Shown here: positions 27,301 to 35,603 of the stretch, piece by piece
Layout: each line of letters starts with the position of its first letter
How positions within the stretch are numbered: the stretch's first letter is position 1
From: Terriglobia bacterium
GTDB taxonomy: Bacteria; Acidobacteriota; Terriglobia; Bryobacterales; Bryobacteraceae
Direction of reading: 5' to 3'
Assembly: GCA_020073265.1 (NCBI GenBank)
Contig: JAIQFN010000018.1
Location: 29,224-93,223, forward strand
Length of the DNA: 64,000 nucleotides
Made by a program: the position numbers and the translations under genes
The notes under the pieces: model-generated
Seen by the model: only the letters and a program-made list of their open reading frames with translations
The model's database searches: none
What the model was told of the DNA's origin: nothing

Positions 27301-28241
27301 CCACCACGCGCCGCAACCTCCTGCTTCTTCCCGCCCTGGCTCTGTTGCCGCGCCGCACCGGACGCAGCGCCGGCCTGCCCACTCCGCCACCGGGCGTCCG
27401 CATCCTGTTCGCGGGCGATATCATGCTGTCGCGCTACGTCGGCAGGCTGGCCCACGAGAAGAAGGATCCAACCTGGCCGCTGCATGACGTCGCCGCGCTG
27501 CTCGCCTCCGCCGACCTGGCCTTCGCCAACCTGGAATCGCCTTTCTCCGACCACGGCAAGAACCTCGAGAAGGGCATGGTGTTCCGCGCCGAACCCGAGA
27601 TGATCGCCGCCCTCACCGCGGCCGGCATCGACATCGTGTCCACGGCCAACAATCACGCGCGCGACTGCGGCAGCCACGGCATCGAATTCACGCTGGATCT
27701 GCTCGCCAGGAACGGCATCAAGTCCGTAGGTACCGGAACCAGCCGCGACCTGGCGCACGAGGGCGTGGTGATTCCGCGCAACGGCGTGGGCTTCGGCTTT
27801 CTCGGATACACTTTCGACCAGTCCAACGGAAACCACGCCGACCGCGACGATCGCGTGGCCATGCTGGACATCGAAGAAATGACCACCGACGTCAAGCGGC
27901 TGCTCGAGCGATGCGACGTCGCCATCGTCTCCATGCACGCCGGAACCGAGTACCAGCCGAATCCCAACAGCCAGCAGCAGCGTTTTGCCCGCGCCGCCAT
28001 CGACGCCGGCGCGACGTTGGTGGTCGGACATCACCCGCACGTGACGCAACCGGTTGAAACCTACCAGAACGGCCTGATTTTCTACTCGCTCGGCAATCTG
28101 GTATTCGACCAGTTTCAACGCAAGGAAACCCAGCAGGGCTGGATCGCCGACGTGCGGTTCATGGGTCCCCGCATCGCCGGCTACGGCGTGATCCCGGTCG
28201 ACATCGTGAAGACGGTCCCCAAGGTTCATTTAGCGAGTTAG
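27297..28241 (+). CDS. CapA-family (PGA_cap) exported protein
   Basis: A 314-residue protein of the CapA/PgsA metallophosphatase-like family. The GTG start at 27297 overlaps the pgl stop and gives a twin-arginine-type leader (VTTTRRNLLLLPALALLPRR). An ATG at 27261 in frame would only add pgl-overlapping sequence. Family motifs: ILFAGDIMLSRYVGR, FANLESPFSDHG, STANNHARDCGSHGI, IVSMHAGTEYQPNPN, VVGHHPHVTQPVE and LIFYSLGNLVFDQF. His and Asp residues in these match metallophosphatase ligands. Capsule synthesis is not implied, as no pgsBC is nearby. Confidence 0.85.
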   Translation: MTTTRRNLLLLPALALLPRRTGRSAGLPTPPPGVRILFAGDIMLSRYVGRLAHEKKDPTWPLHDVAALLASADLAFANLESPFSDHGKNLEKGMVFRAEPEMIAALTAAGIDIVSTANNHARDCGSHGIEFTLDLLARNGIKSVGTGTSRDLAHEGVVIPRNGVGFGFLGYTFDQSNGNHADRDDRVAMLDIEEMTTDVKRLLERCDVAIVSMHAGTEYQPNPNSQQQRFARAAIDAGATLVVGHHPHVTQPVETYQNGLIFYSLGNLVFDQFQRKETQQGWIADVRFMGPRIAGYGVIPVDIVKTVPKVHLAS

Positions 28242-28329
28242 TTCCTTAGTCCCTTCGTTCTTTGGTTCCTTAGTTCTCCCGGCTCGTTGCCCTGGAGCTA
28301 TACTGTGTGCGGGATTCTTTGGTATCCAG

Positions 28330-28385
28330 AACCAACGCACCAAAGAACCAACGCACCAAAGAACCAACGGACCAATGAACCAATG
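28330..28385 (+). repeat. 16-bp tandem repeat running into the patatin start codon
   Basis: Units of AACCAACGCACCAAAG at 28330-28345 and 28346-28361 are identical. A third (28362-28377) has two changes, and a half unit AACCAATG ends at 28385, whose ATG is the start of the next gene. Upstream, 28254-28280 contains partly inverted matches (GTTCTTTGGTTCC). Confidence 0.75.
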
Positions 28386-29150
28386 AACTGCCTGGTGCTC
28401 TCCGCCGGCGGGATGTACGGAGCTTACCAGGCCGGCGCGTGGAAAGCGCTGGCTGACGTTTTCCAGCCAGACTTAATCGTCGGCGCTTCCATCGGCGCGG
28501 TCAATGGCTGGGCCATCGCGGGCGGGTGCCATCCCGACGAGTTGATCCGGCGCTGGTTGAGCCTCCCGGACGACGCCGGCCGCTACCGCTGGAAACTGCC
28601 CAAGACTATTTTCGGCGGCATTCTCGACTCGCGGCCGCTGGAGCGGGCCATTCGCGAAATCTACGAGTCCTTTCAGCCCCAGGTCAACTTTGCGTTGGTC
28701 GTCACCGATCTGCTCAAGCTGCGGCCGCGAATATTCCAGGCCGGCCAGGTGACCGCGGAACACCTGGTGGCGAGCACCGCGATTGTCGGGCTTTTCGATC
28801 AGGTGCGCCTGGACGGCCGGCTCTACTCCGACGGCGGTCTGCTGGCGGCCGTTCCGCTGTGGGCCGCCGCCGAGCTGGGGGCCACCCGGGCGCTGGTGAT
28901 CGATGTGCTTCCCGCGCTGCCCGGCCTGGTCGCAAAAGCGGTCGTCGGCGCGATGCGCAGCCTGTCCTCATTTCATGCGGTCGTTCCCGGGGGTTTGGAA
29001 GTCATCCGCATCGCGCCGCCGGGGTTGCTCGGCCCGCCGCTCGATGCCATCCGGTGGAACCGGAAGAATGCCGAAGACTGGATCCGGGCGGGGGAGCGGG
29101 ACGCCGTCCGAATCAAACATTCCATTGCGAATTGTTTTGAGCGAAAATAG
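28383..29150 (+). CDS. Patatin-like phospholipase
   Basis: A 255-residue protein with the patatin fold. The glycine-rich oxyanion motif is LSAGGMYGAYQAGAW (7-21). The nucleophile motif GASIGAVNG is GxSxG with Ser at about residue 38. The catalytic Asp is in YSDGGLLAAVPL. Start ATG 28383 is used because the upstream in-frame sequence is tandem repeat. No Shine-Dalgarno is visible, as the repeat occupies that position. Likely a lipid acyl hydrolase; substrate unknown. Confidence 0.88.
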   Translation: MNCLVLSAGGMYGAYQAGAWKALADVFQPDLIVGASIGAVNGWAIAGGCHPDELIRRWLSLPDDAGRYRWKLPKTIFGGILDSRPLERAIREIYESFQPQVNFALVVTDLLKLRPRIFQAGQVTAEHLVASTAIVGLFDQVRLDGRLYSDGGLLAAVPLWAAAELGATRALVIDVLPALPGLVAKAVVGAMRSLSSFHAVVPGGLEVIRIAPPGLLGPPLDAIRWNRKNAEDWIRAGERDAVRIKHSIANCFERK

Positions 29151-29158
29151 TTTCTGAC

Positions 29159-29467
29159 ATGCCGGCTTACCAGATACATCGTTTGAAGGATGCGCCCCGC
29201 CAGCAGTTCCGCTGGGCGCCGCATACTTCCGGAGTCATGATCGTTAAACCGAAGGACTACCAGCCGGGAGCGGCGATCGAGGCCGCCAGCCCCTATGCCG
29301 TGTGGCTGGCCCTGCGCGACACCGAAGAGCCGCTCCAGGTGGGCGACGTTCTCGAACTCCCGGGCGCCGAGCTTCGCATCTTCAAGTACATCGGCTTTGA
29401 AGAGGCGCGCTGGTACGTTCCAGAACCCGTCCCGCACGCCGACGCGCCTCCAATGGAGGTAACATAG
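29159..29467 (+). CDS. Small conserved-looking protein of unknown function
   Basis: A 102-residue protein without a recognised domain. It begins MPAYQIHRLKD and is rich in Pro and aromatic residues (FRWAPHTSG, YQPGAAIEAASPYAVWLAL, RIFKYIGFEEARWYVPEP). There are no cysteines, signal peptide or membrane helix. It starts 8 bp after the patatin gene and is followed 12 bp later by the RNA ligase-like gene, so the three are probably one operon. Confidence 0.6.
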   Translation: MPAYQIHRLKDAPRQQFRWAPHTSGVMIVKPKDYQPGAAIEAASPYAVWLALRDTEEPLQVGDVLELPGAELRIFKYIGFEEARWYVPEPVPHADAPPMEVT

Positions 29468-29479
29468 AAGCGAGCACAC

Positions 29480-30073
29480 ATGTATAAGGATCCCGTCCCC
29501 AGGGATCGCATCAATTCCTTCGCCCTCGTCGGTTATATTCCCGAGCCTCTCGCGGGTTTTCTGGATCGGTTGCGGCAGGAGCTGGTGCCGAATTGTTTCC
29601 TGCGGGCGCACGTTACGATTTTGCCGCCCCGGCCCGTTTCGACCAAGCCGGAAGAAGCCTGGAGCACCATCCGCCGTCTGGTTCCGCGCTTCGAGCCGTT
29701 CGAAGTTCAGTTGAACCAAGTGGAGGTTTTTCCGGTCTCGGATGTGATTTACGTCGGCATCGGAGCCGGAAGCGAAGAGTTGAAGGCGGTGCACGATGCG
29801 CTGGACATCGACGGCCTCCGCTTTCCAGAGGCCTTCGCCTATCAGCCCCATGTGACGCTGGCGCAGGAACTGCAGCCGGACGAGCTGGATGAGCTGGTCG
29901 CGGTGGCGCGCGCGCGTTGGGCCGAGTTTGCGTTCGCCAAGAAATTTCGCGTCGAAAAAGCAGTGTTCGTTCAGAACACGCGCTGCAACGAGTGGGTGGA
30001 TCTGGGCGAATGTACGTTAGGTCAGTGGGACTCGAAGCTGGTGGGGGAGCTCACCGACATCCTGGCGGGATAG
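29480..30073 (+). CDS. 2'-5' RNA ligase / 2H phosphoesterase family protein
   Basis: A 197-residue member of the 2H superfamily. The two catalytic HxT motifs are AHVTILPPRP and PHVTLAQEL, in the two halves of the pseudo-symmetric fold. FEVQLNQVEVFP and VIYVGIGAG fit the core strands. Members act on 2'-5' or cyclic phosphodiester bonds in RNA; the actual substrate cannot be told from sequence. It converges with the acyl-CoA dehydrogenase gene 3 bp away. Confidence 0.83.
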   Translation: MYKDPVPRDRINSFALVGYIPEPLAGFLDRLRQELVPNCFLRAHVTILPPRPVSTKPEEAWSTIRRLVPRFEPFEVQLNQVEVFPVSDVIYVGIGAGSEELKAVHDALDIDGLRFPEAFAYQPHVTLAQELQPDELDELVAVARARWAEFAFAKKFRVEKAVFVQNTRCNEWVDLGECTLGQWDSKLVGELTDILAG

Positions 30074-30076
30074 CCC

Positions 30077-31243
30077 TCACTTGGCTTTGCCCGTTGCGGC
30101 GGCCTCGCTCGGTTTCGAAACTGGTTGAGCGTCGATCACCAGCTTGGCGATCTGTTCGCGGTGGAAGGTGGCATCGCCGAACAGCAACTCCGATACTTTC
30201 GCGCGCCGGTAATACAAGTGCGCGTCGTTCTCCCAGGTGAAGCCCATGCCGCCGTGCACCTGGATGGCGCGGTTTCCGACCTCGCGATACGCGTCGCTGG
30301 CATAGGCCTTGGCAACCGACACCGCCAGCCGCGCCTCTGGAATTCCTTCCTCGATCGCGTACGCGGCGTAATAGGCCGCCGAGCGGGAACTCTCGGTCCA
30401 CACCAGCATGTCGGCGCACTGATGCTGGACCGCCTGGAACTGGCCGATCGGCCGTCCGAATTGTTTGCGCGTCTTGGCGTACTCGACCGTGATCTCGAGC
30501 AGGCGCTGCATGCCTCCGGTCATCTCGGCCACCAGGCCGACGGTGGCGATGGCGCGCGCCCGGTCCAACGCTTTGAGCGCGGCGTCGCCGGCGGCGAGCA
30601 AGTCGGACGCCTGCACGCCGCTGAAGACAACTTCGTATTGTTTTCGCGTCATGTCCATGCTGGACATCGGGCTGATGCGCATACCAGCGGCCTTCGACGG
30701 AACCACCAGCAGGGCCACTTGGCCGTCGAGTTTAGCGATCACGACGATGAAATCGGCGATGGCGGCATGCGGCACGAACAGCTTGGCGCCGTCCAGCACG
30801 TAACCGCCGCCGGCGGCGCGGGCTTGCATGCGCAGAGCTTCCGGCGACGCGACAGCCGACTCTTCGAGAAACGCGACCGTGGCGGTGGCTTCGCCGCGCG
30901 CGATCGCACCCAGGTATTTCTGCTTCTGGCTTTCGTTGCCCGCGTTTTCGATCAAGGCGCCGGCCATCAGGACGGTGTTGAAGAACGGCCCGGGCAAAAG
31001 CGCGCGGCCCATTTCTTCGAGCGCCGCGGCCATCTCCAGCATCCCCATTCCGAAGCCGGCGTACTGTTCGGGGATGATCATTCCGGTCCAGCCCTGGTCG
31101 GCCATCTTGCGCCAGAGGGCCGCATCGAAGACGGATTCGGTTTCCATGAGCCTGCGCACTTCGGCCATGGGGCACTCGGCGGCGAGAAACTTGCGAACCG
31201 TGTTCTTGAGCGTCTGCTGTGTTTCGGTCAGTCCAAATTGCAT
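30077..31243 (-). CDS. Acyl-CoA dehydrogenase (second gene of pair)
   Basis: A 388-residue flavoprotein of the acyl-CoA dehydrogenase family. N-terminal helical domain FGLTETQQTLKNTVRKFLAAECP, middle domain GGGYVLDGAKLFVPHAAIADF, and C-terminal domain TRKQFGRPIGQFQAVQHQCADM then AIQVHGGMGFTWENDAHLYYRRA. The substrate-binding and FAD loops are weaker than in the upstream paralogue. It is 15 bp downstream of that paralogue. Such pairs often form alpha2beta2 enzymes in which only one subunit is catalytic; that is inference here. Confidence 0.88.
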   Translation of the reverse strand: MQFGLTETQQTLKNTVRKFLAAECPMAEVRRLMETESVFDAALWRKMADQGWTGMIIPEQYAGFGMGMLEMAAALEEMGRALLPGPFFNTVLMAGALIENAGNESQKQKYLGAIARGEATATVAFLEESAVASPEALRMQARAAGGGYVLDGAKLFVPHAAIADFIVVIAKLDGQVALLVVPSKAAGMRISPMSSMDMTRKQYEVVFSGVQASDLLAAGDAALKALDRARAIATVGLVAEMTGGMQRLLEITVEYAKTRKQFGRPIGQFQAVQHQCADMLVWTESSRSAAYYAAYAIEEGIPEARLAVSVAKAYASDAYREVGNRAIQVHGGMGFTWENDAHLYYRRAKVSELLFGDATFHREQIAKLVIDAQPVSKPSEAAATGKAK

Positions 31244-31258
31244 GAATGCGTTCCTCGC

Positions 31259-32449
31259 TTAATAGCTCTTGGGCAGGCCCAGAACAAAATGTCCGATTAT
31301 GTTTCGCTGGATTTCCGATGTTCCTGCCTCAATGGTGTTGCCGCGAGTGCGCAGGAAGGAGTAGGCGAATTGTCCCTCGTCGATGGCGTGCGGATCGCCT
31401 TTGGTCAACTGCGCGAAGGGTCCCAGCACTTCGGCGGCGGTCTGCTGGAAGCGCTGATTCAGCTCGGTCCAGAATATTTTTTGGATGGAGCCTTCCGGAC
31501 CCGGCACTCCCTTTTCGTTGATGCGCGAGATGGCGCGCATCTGGTTCAGGCGCATGATTTCTATTTCGGCGTAGCTTTGGGCCATTTTCTGGCGCAGCAC
31601 GGGATCTTGGGCGGCGGTGTGACCGTTGCGCTGGATTGTGCGCGACAGCTCCACCAGACGATCGAACTGCCGCCGGATCGCGATTTGGGCGCCGGCGCCC
31701 AGAGTGGCGCGTTCGTGCGCCAGCGTGCCGAGCGCCACGTTCCAGCCGTCGCCGACTTTACCTAGAACGTTCTCCGCCGGAACCTTGACGTCGTGGAAGA
31801 ACAATTCGCAGAACTCGCTCTCGCCGGTCATCTGCCGCAGCGGCCGCACTTCGACGCCCGGACTCTTCATGTCAACCAACAGATAGCTGAGGCCCTGGTG
31901 CTTGGTGGAATTGGGATCGGAGCGCGTCAGCAGAGCGCACCAGTCAGCGGCCCATCCATAACTGTTCCACACCTTCTGCCCGTTCACCACGTAATGATCG
32001 TCGTCCAGGCGCGCGTCCGTTCGCAGATTGGCCAGATCGCTTCCGGCGTTGGGCTCGGAAAATCCCTGGCACCAGATTTCATCGGCGCTGAGGATGTTCG
32101 GAAGGAAGCGCTTCTTCTGGGCGTCGGTACCGAAGGCGATGATGGTGGGACCGATGAGCGAGAGGCCCAGCACGTTGGCGAGCGGTGGCGCGGAAGCGCG
32201 AGTCATCTCTTCGATGAAGATGACCTGCTGCATCAGGCTGGCGCCGCGGCCTCCGTATTCCTTCGGCCACGCGATGCCGGCCCACCCGGCCTGATACACC
32301 TTTTTCTGCCAGGCGCGCAGGTACTCGAAGCGCGCTAGCATCTCGTCTTCGGTGCGATGTTTCTCCCAATCGCCCGGTACGTTGGCCTGCAGCCAGGCGC
32401 GAAGTTCGTCGCGGAATTTCAGTTCAGTCGGTGTAAGGTTGAGGTCCAT
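31259..32449 (-). CDS. Acyl-CoA dehydrogenase (first gene of pair)
   Basis: A 396-residue acyl-CoA dehydrogenase: LTPTELKFRDELRAWLQANVP, GIAWPKEYGGRGASLMQQVIF, WCQGFSEPNAGSDLANLRTDA (FAD-binding), YVVNGQKVWNSYGWAADWCALL, and C-terminal FAYSFLRTRGNTIEAGTSEI then QRNIIGHFVLGLPKSY. It introduces an alpha-beta double bond into an acyl-CoA. Paired with the gene immediately downstream. Chain-length or sterol-side-chain specificity cannot be inferred; no other beta-oxidation genes are in the window. Confidence 0.92.
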   Translation of the reverse strand: MDLNLTPTELKFRDELRAWLQANVPGDWEKHRTEDEMLARFEYLRAWQKKVYQAGWAGIAWPKEYGGRGASLMQQVIFIEEMTRASAPPLANVLGLSLIGPTIIAFGTDAQKKRFLPNILSADEIWCQGFSEPNAGSDLANLRTDARLDDDHYVVNGQKVWNSYGWAADWCALLTRSDPNSTKHQGLSYLLVDMKSPGVEVRPLRQMTGESEFCELFFHDVKVPAENVLGKVGDGWNVALGTLAHERATLGAGAQIAIRRQFDRLVELSRTIQRNGHTAAQDPVLRQKMAQSYAEIEIMRLNQMRAISRINEKGVPGPEGSIQKIFWTELNQRFQQTAAEVLGPFAQLTKGDPHAIDEGQFAYSFLRTRGNTIEAGTSEIQRNIIGHFVLGLPKSY

Positions 32450-32498
32450 TCCTCAAACAGGATATCAGGTGAGGCCGGGATGTGTTGGAAGACACGAA

Positions 32499-32522
32499 CG
32501 CCCGCGAGAGGTCCCGCGGGCG
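32499..32522 (-). terminator. GC-rich hairpin after the cytochrome/monooxygenase-like gene
   Basis: CGCCCGCG (32499-32506) pairs perfectly with CGCGGGCG (32515-32522) around an 8-base loop, about 30 bp past the stop of the minus-strand gene ending at 32553. On the minus strand it is followed by TTCGTGTCTT, a weak T-rich tail. Confidence 0.55.
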
Positions 32523-32552
32523 TCCACGAATCGAAGTGTCAGCGTTCGCGAT

Positions 32553-33860
32553 TTACTGAGCCGAGGCCAGCCGGGCAGGTAATTCCGACTGGACTGAGGC
32601 TTGCCTGCGCCGCCCATTGTCCGCGGGTGCATCCTTCGGGTCCACGACGACGCTGAAGTAGCCCATCATCATTTCTTCGAAGGTCTGCTCGCCCCAGTGA
32701 ATCTCTTTGGTCGGATCCGGATTGTTCACGTTGTTGGCCGAGTTGTCGAAGTGAGCGGTGACTTCCACCTTGGTGCCCTTGGGCAGGAAGATTGGCTTTT
32801 CGAGATAGTAGGTGAGCTGCCAGTGGAAATCGTAGTGTGGGACCTTAAGCACGGTTTCCGACGTCCCATCTGGCCGCACGATGCGATACTCGAACGATTT
32901 TCCGCGCAGGTGCGCGTGCGGCATCATGCTGTACAGATAGGAATCGTAAGCGACGGTGGACGTGCCATCCACCTCAAAGTTTGAGTCGCCCGGCGGAATC
33001 GCGAACCGGTAGGCCGCCGAGTTTCCGCCCATCAGGCGCTCGTTCGGCGGTTCCTTCGCGAAGATGATCCCGATCTTGGTCTGATCGTCCACCGGGGTTC
33101 CATTCGGCGTGTAGTGCAATTGGAACACGATGTCCGAGCCGGCCTTGAGCAACGTCGCGCGGCGCGGCGATCCGGCCGGCGGCAGCGCCTGCCCTGGAAC
33201 GTAACCGCTCAAGCCGCCGTCGAGTTGTCCGGCGCGGCTTCCCTTGGGCGGCACGAACACGACGCCCGGCTGCATGTCGGCCATCCATTTCGATCCCGGC
33301 TCGCGAATGGAAGTGATGACGTGGTGCATGACCGAGCGGTTGGGACGAACCTCCGCCGCCAGGATCCACTTGTCTTCCTTCAGATTGGTCGGAAGAATGA
33401 CGTACTGGTATTCGATGACGCCGGTGGCGGGGACGTGGAAGGCGTTGGGCATCTGGAGCACCAAGTCGGGCTTGCCGATGTTCCAACCTTCGACGAAGGT
33501 GCGTGGAGCGGGAGCGTCTTTTGGATCGCCTTCCTTGGCGCCACCGTCGACCCAGGAGATGATGGTGTCGATCTCGGCCTGGCTAAGCGTCCGGTCGTTC
33601 GAGAAGTGACCGTAGGCGGGGTCGGCGAACCAGGGCGGCATTTTCTTGGTGAGCACGGCCTGGCGGATGGCTTTGGCCCAGGGCCGGGCGTCCTGGTAGG
33701 TCAGCAGCGACATGGGCGCAACTTCGCCGGGACGGTGACAGTCCTGGCAGCGCTTCTGCATGATGGGAAGAACCTGTTTGTTGAAGGTGACCGCAGTCGT
33801 GTTGGTTGTGGCTGCCGCGGCGCAAACCGAAAGGGCGAGTGCTACTGCCAATGTCCGCAT
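32553..33860 (-). CDS. Cytochrome c domain fused to copper type II monooxygenase-like domain
   Basis: A 435-residue exported protein. The frame extends to 33905, but ATG 33860 is chosen for its strong AAAGGAG ribosome-binding site and signal peptide (MRTLAVALALSVCAAAATT). Residues 25-110 are a single-haem cytochrome (CQDCHRPGE, CxxCH 38-42, with MPPWFADPAYGHFSND). The remainder resembles the two PHM-type beta domains: NRSVMHHVITSIREP, FQLHYTPNGTP, SMMPHAHLRGKSFEY and VEVTAHFDNSANN carry the His/Met pattern of copper sites. Substrate unknown. Common in Acidobacteriota and planctomycetes. Confidence 0.82.
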   Translation of the reverse strand: MRTLAVALALSVCAAAATTNTTAVTFNKQVLPIMQKRCQDCHRPGEVAPMSLLTYQDARPWAKAIRQAVLTKKMPPWFADPAYGHFSNDRTLSQAEIDTIISWVDGGAKEGDPKDAPAPRTFVEGWNIGKPDLVLQMPNAFHVPATGVIEYQYVILPTNLKEDKWILAAEVRPNRSVMHHVITSIREPGSKWMADMQPGVVFVPPKGSRAGQLDGGLSGYVPGQALPPAGSPRRATLLKAGSDIVFQLHYTPNGTPVDDQTKIGIIFAKEPPNERLMGGNSAAYRFAIPPGDSNFEVDGTSTVAYDSYLYSMMPHAHLRGKSFEYRIVRPDGTSETVLKVPHYDFHWQLTYYLEKPIFLPKGTKVEVTAHFDNSANNVNNPDPTKEIHWGEQTFEEMMMGYFSVVVDPKDAPADNGRRRQASVQSELPARLASAQ

Positions 33861-33905
33861 GGGGACTCCTTTCCCTGGGTACGGCTCCTTACCAATATAA
33901 CCCAA

Positions 33906-33950
33906 AAAAAACTAGGTGACAAAAAACTAGGTGACAAAAAACTAGGTGAC
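33906..33950. repeat. Three perfect 15-bp tandem repeats
   Basis: AAAAAACTAGGTGAC occurs at 33906-33920, 33921-33935 and 33936-33950 without mismatch. The last unit runs directly into the left inverted end of the element at 33945-34034, so the array is an expansion of that element's flank. It lies between the monooxygenase-like gene's promoter region and hutH. Confidence 0.9.
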
Positions 33951-34034
33951 AGACGGAACGTTTCCGAGTTTCCGCGCCGGTATATGGCAGCCTACCTGCC
34001 TTTCAGTCTTAAGGAAACGTTCCGTCTGTCCCCC
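33945..34034. repeat. Second copy of the 21-bp inverted-end element, overlapping the hutH 3' end
   Basis: The left end GGTGACAGACGGAACGTTTC(C) at 33945-33965 and the right end at 34014-34034 are inverted copies differing at one base. The 48-bp centre is unlike that of the copy at 26495. On the minus strand the right end encodes the last hutH residues TDGTFP and leads into its TAA. Confidence 0.8.
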
Positions 34035-35502
34035 CAATCCAAGCTGCGGCTTTTTCGATGTCGACGGTGAGCGAGCGGTCGGCGGTCCAGGGCGGGCTGA
34101 CGGCGCTGAGGGCGGCACGGACCTTTTCGATCCCCGGGCTGGACTTCAGCGGGCGCAGGCAATCGAGCGCGCGGGCGGCCGCGAGCAGTTCCATCGCTAA
34201 AACATTGCGCGTGTTGCGGACCACCTGCTTCAGCTTCATCGCCGAGGTCATGCCCATGCTGACGAAGTCTTCCTTGTTGCCGCTGGTGGTGATGGAGCCG
34301 GTGGACGCCGGATGCGCCAGCACACGGTTCTCGGCGACCAGTGCGGCGGCGGTCACCTGCAGCATCATGAATCCCGATTCGAGGCCGGCGTGATTGGCGA
34401 GGAACGGAGGCAGCTCTTCGTTGAGCGCGGGATTGACCAGGCGGTCGATGCGCCGCTCAGAAATTCCGGCCAGCGCTGCGAGCGCGATGGCCAGTGTGTC
34501 CAGTTGCAGTGCCAGAGGCTCGCCGTGGAAATTGCCGCCGGAAAAAATCTCGCCGTCGATCACCAGCGGATTGTCGGTGACGGAGTTCAACTCGATTTCG
34601 AGTGTGCGGCGCGCGTTGGCCAAGGCGTCGCGCACCGCTCCATGCACCTGGGGCGCGCAGCGGAGCGAGTAGGCGTCCTGCACGCGGCGGCAGGTGATGT
34701 GGGACTGCCGGATCTCGCTGGCTTCCAGGTAACGCGAGAGATTCGCAGCGCTTTGGATCTGTCCGGGGAAGGGGCGCGTCTGGTGGATGCGCGGGTCGAA
34801 GGCGCGTGGAGTGCCGCGCAATCCGTCGACGGTCATGGCGCAGATCAGGTCGGCGGCTTCGGCCAGCCTTTCGGACTCCAGAAGCTGCAGGCCTCCCACG
34901 GCGAGCATGGCCTGAGTTCCGTTCACCAGTGAGATGCCTTCTTTCGAAGCCAGCACGAGCGGTTCGATCCCCGCGCGCTGCAACCCCTCGGCGCCGGGAC
35001 AACGCCGGCCGTCGCATTCCGCTTCGCCTTCGCCGATCAGCACCAGCGCGATGTGGGCCAACGGGGCCAGATCGCCGCTCGCGCCCACGCTGCCCTGGGA
35101 GGGAACCACCGGGGTCACGCCGCGGTTCAAAAGGTTGCAGAGCCGCTGGGCCACCAGCGGACGGATTCCTGAAAAACCCCGGGCGAGCACATTGGCGCGG
35201 ATGAGCATCATGGCGCGAACTTCTTCGCGGGCGAGCGGCGGGCCGACGCCACAAGCGTGCGAGCGCACCACGTTGCGCTGAAGCTGCTCGAGTTGATCGG
35301 CCGGAACGCGCACGTCGGCCAGCAGTCCCACGCCGGTGTTGACGGCGTACACGGCTTCCTCGCCGGCCGCGAGCTTTTCTACCACCGCGCGGGAGTGTTG
35401 CATCGCCTGGACAGCGGCCGGGGCGAGATCGACTGGTTCGGTTCCAATCGCGACGCGGCGGACTTGGTCGAAGGTCAGATGGGAGCCGTCCAGGGTGACC
35501 AT
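34009..35502 (-). CDS. hutH: Histidine ammonia-lyase
   Basis: Deaminates L-histidine to urocanate (497 residues). The MIO cofactor precursor Ala-Ser-Gly lies in GSVGASGDLAPLAHIAL. Other motifs: YAVNTGVGLLADVRVP, RANVLARGFSGIRPLV, SVTDNPLVIDGEIFSGGNFH, and the C-terminal TSGNKEDFVSMGMTSAMKL. The normal C-terminal helix (SLTVDIEKAAAWI) is followed by GGTDGTFP, encoded by the inverted-repeat element, which also supplies the stop. The core is intact. hutU, hutI and hutG are not in the window. Confidence 0.95.
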   Translation of the reverse strand: MVTLDGSHLTFDQVRRVAIGTEPVDLAPAAVQAMQHSRAVVEKLAAGEEAVYAVNTGVGLLADVRVPADQLEQLQRNVVRSHACGVGPPLAREEVRAMMLIRANVLARGFSGIRPLVAQRLCNLLNRGVTPVVPSQGSVGASGDLAPLAHIALVLIGEGEAECDGRRCPGAEGLQRAGIEPLVLASKEGISLVNGTQAMLAVGGLQLLESERLAEAADLICAMTVDGLRGTPRAFDPRIHQTRPFPGQIQSAANLSRYLEASEIRQSHITCRRVQDAYSLRCAPQVHGAVRDALANARRTLEIELNSVTDNPLVIDGEIFSGGNFHGEPLALQLDTLAIALAALAGISERRIDRLVNPALNEELPPFLANHAGLESGFMMLQVTAAALVAENRVLAHPASTGSITTSGNKEDFVSMGMTSAMKLKQVVRNTRNVLAMELLAAARALDCLRPLKSSPGIEKVRAALSAVSPPWTADRSLTVDIEKAAAWIGGTDGTFP

Positions 35503-35552
35503 CTTTACTATCTTAGGCCGCTAGCGCGTCGCCACTGGTGACAAGACAGCTA

Positions 35553-35598
35553 GCGTTCACACGAGTGTGAACGCGGCACGCACGAATGCGTGCGCCAC
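35553..35598 (-). repeat. Twin-hairpin repeat, complete copy (inverted)
   Basis: Reverse orientation relative to the copy at 23870. GCGTTCACACGAGTGTGAAC hairpin first, then GCACGCACGAATGCGTGC. It ends 5 bp from the GNAT gene stop (35604) and lies upstream of hutH. Confidence 0.85.
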
Positions 35599-35603
35599 CG
35601 CGG

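Noticed and set aside
28330..28385. Short regularly repeated units considered as a CRISPR array
   Set aside because: Units are contiguous with no unique spacers and are only 16 bp, so this is a simple tandem repeat. No cas genes are present.
30125..31765. 546-codon plus-strand frame across the acyl-CoA dehydrogenases
   Set aside because: Antisense to two well-supported dehydrogenase genes and spans their junction; no recognisable product.
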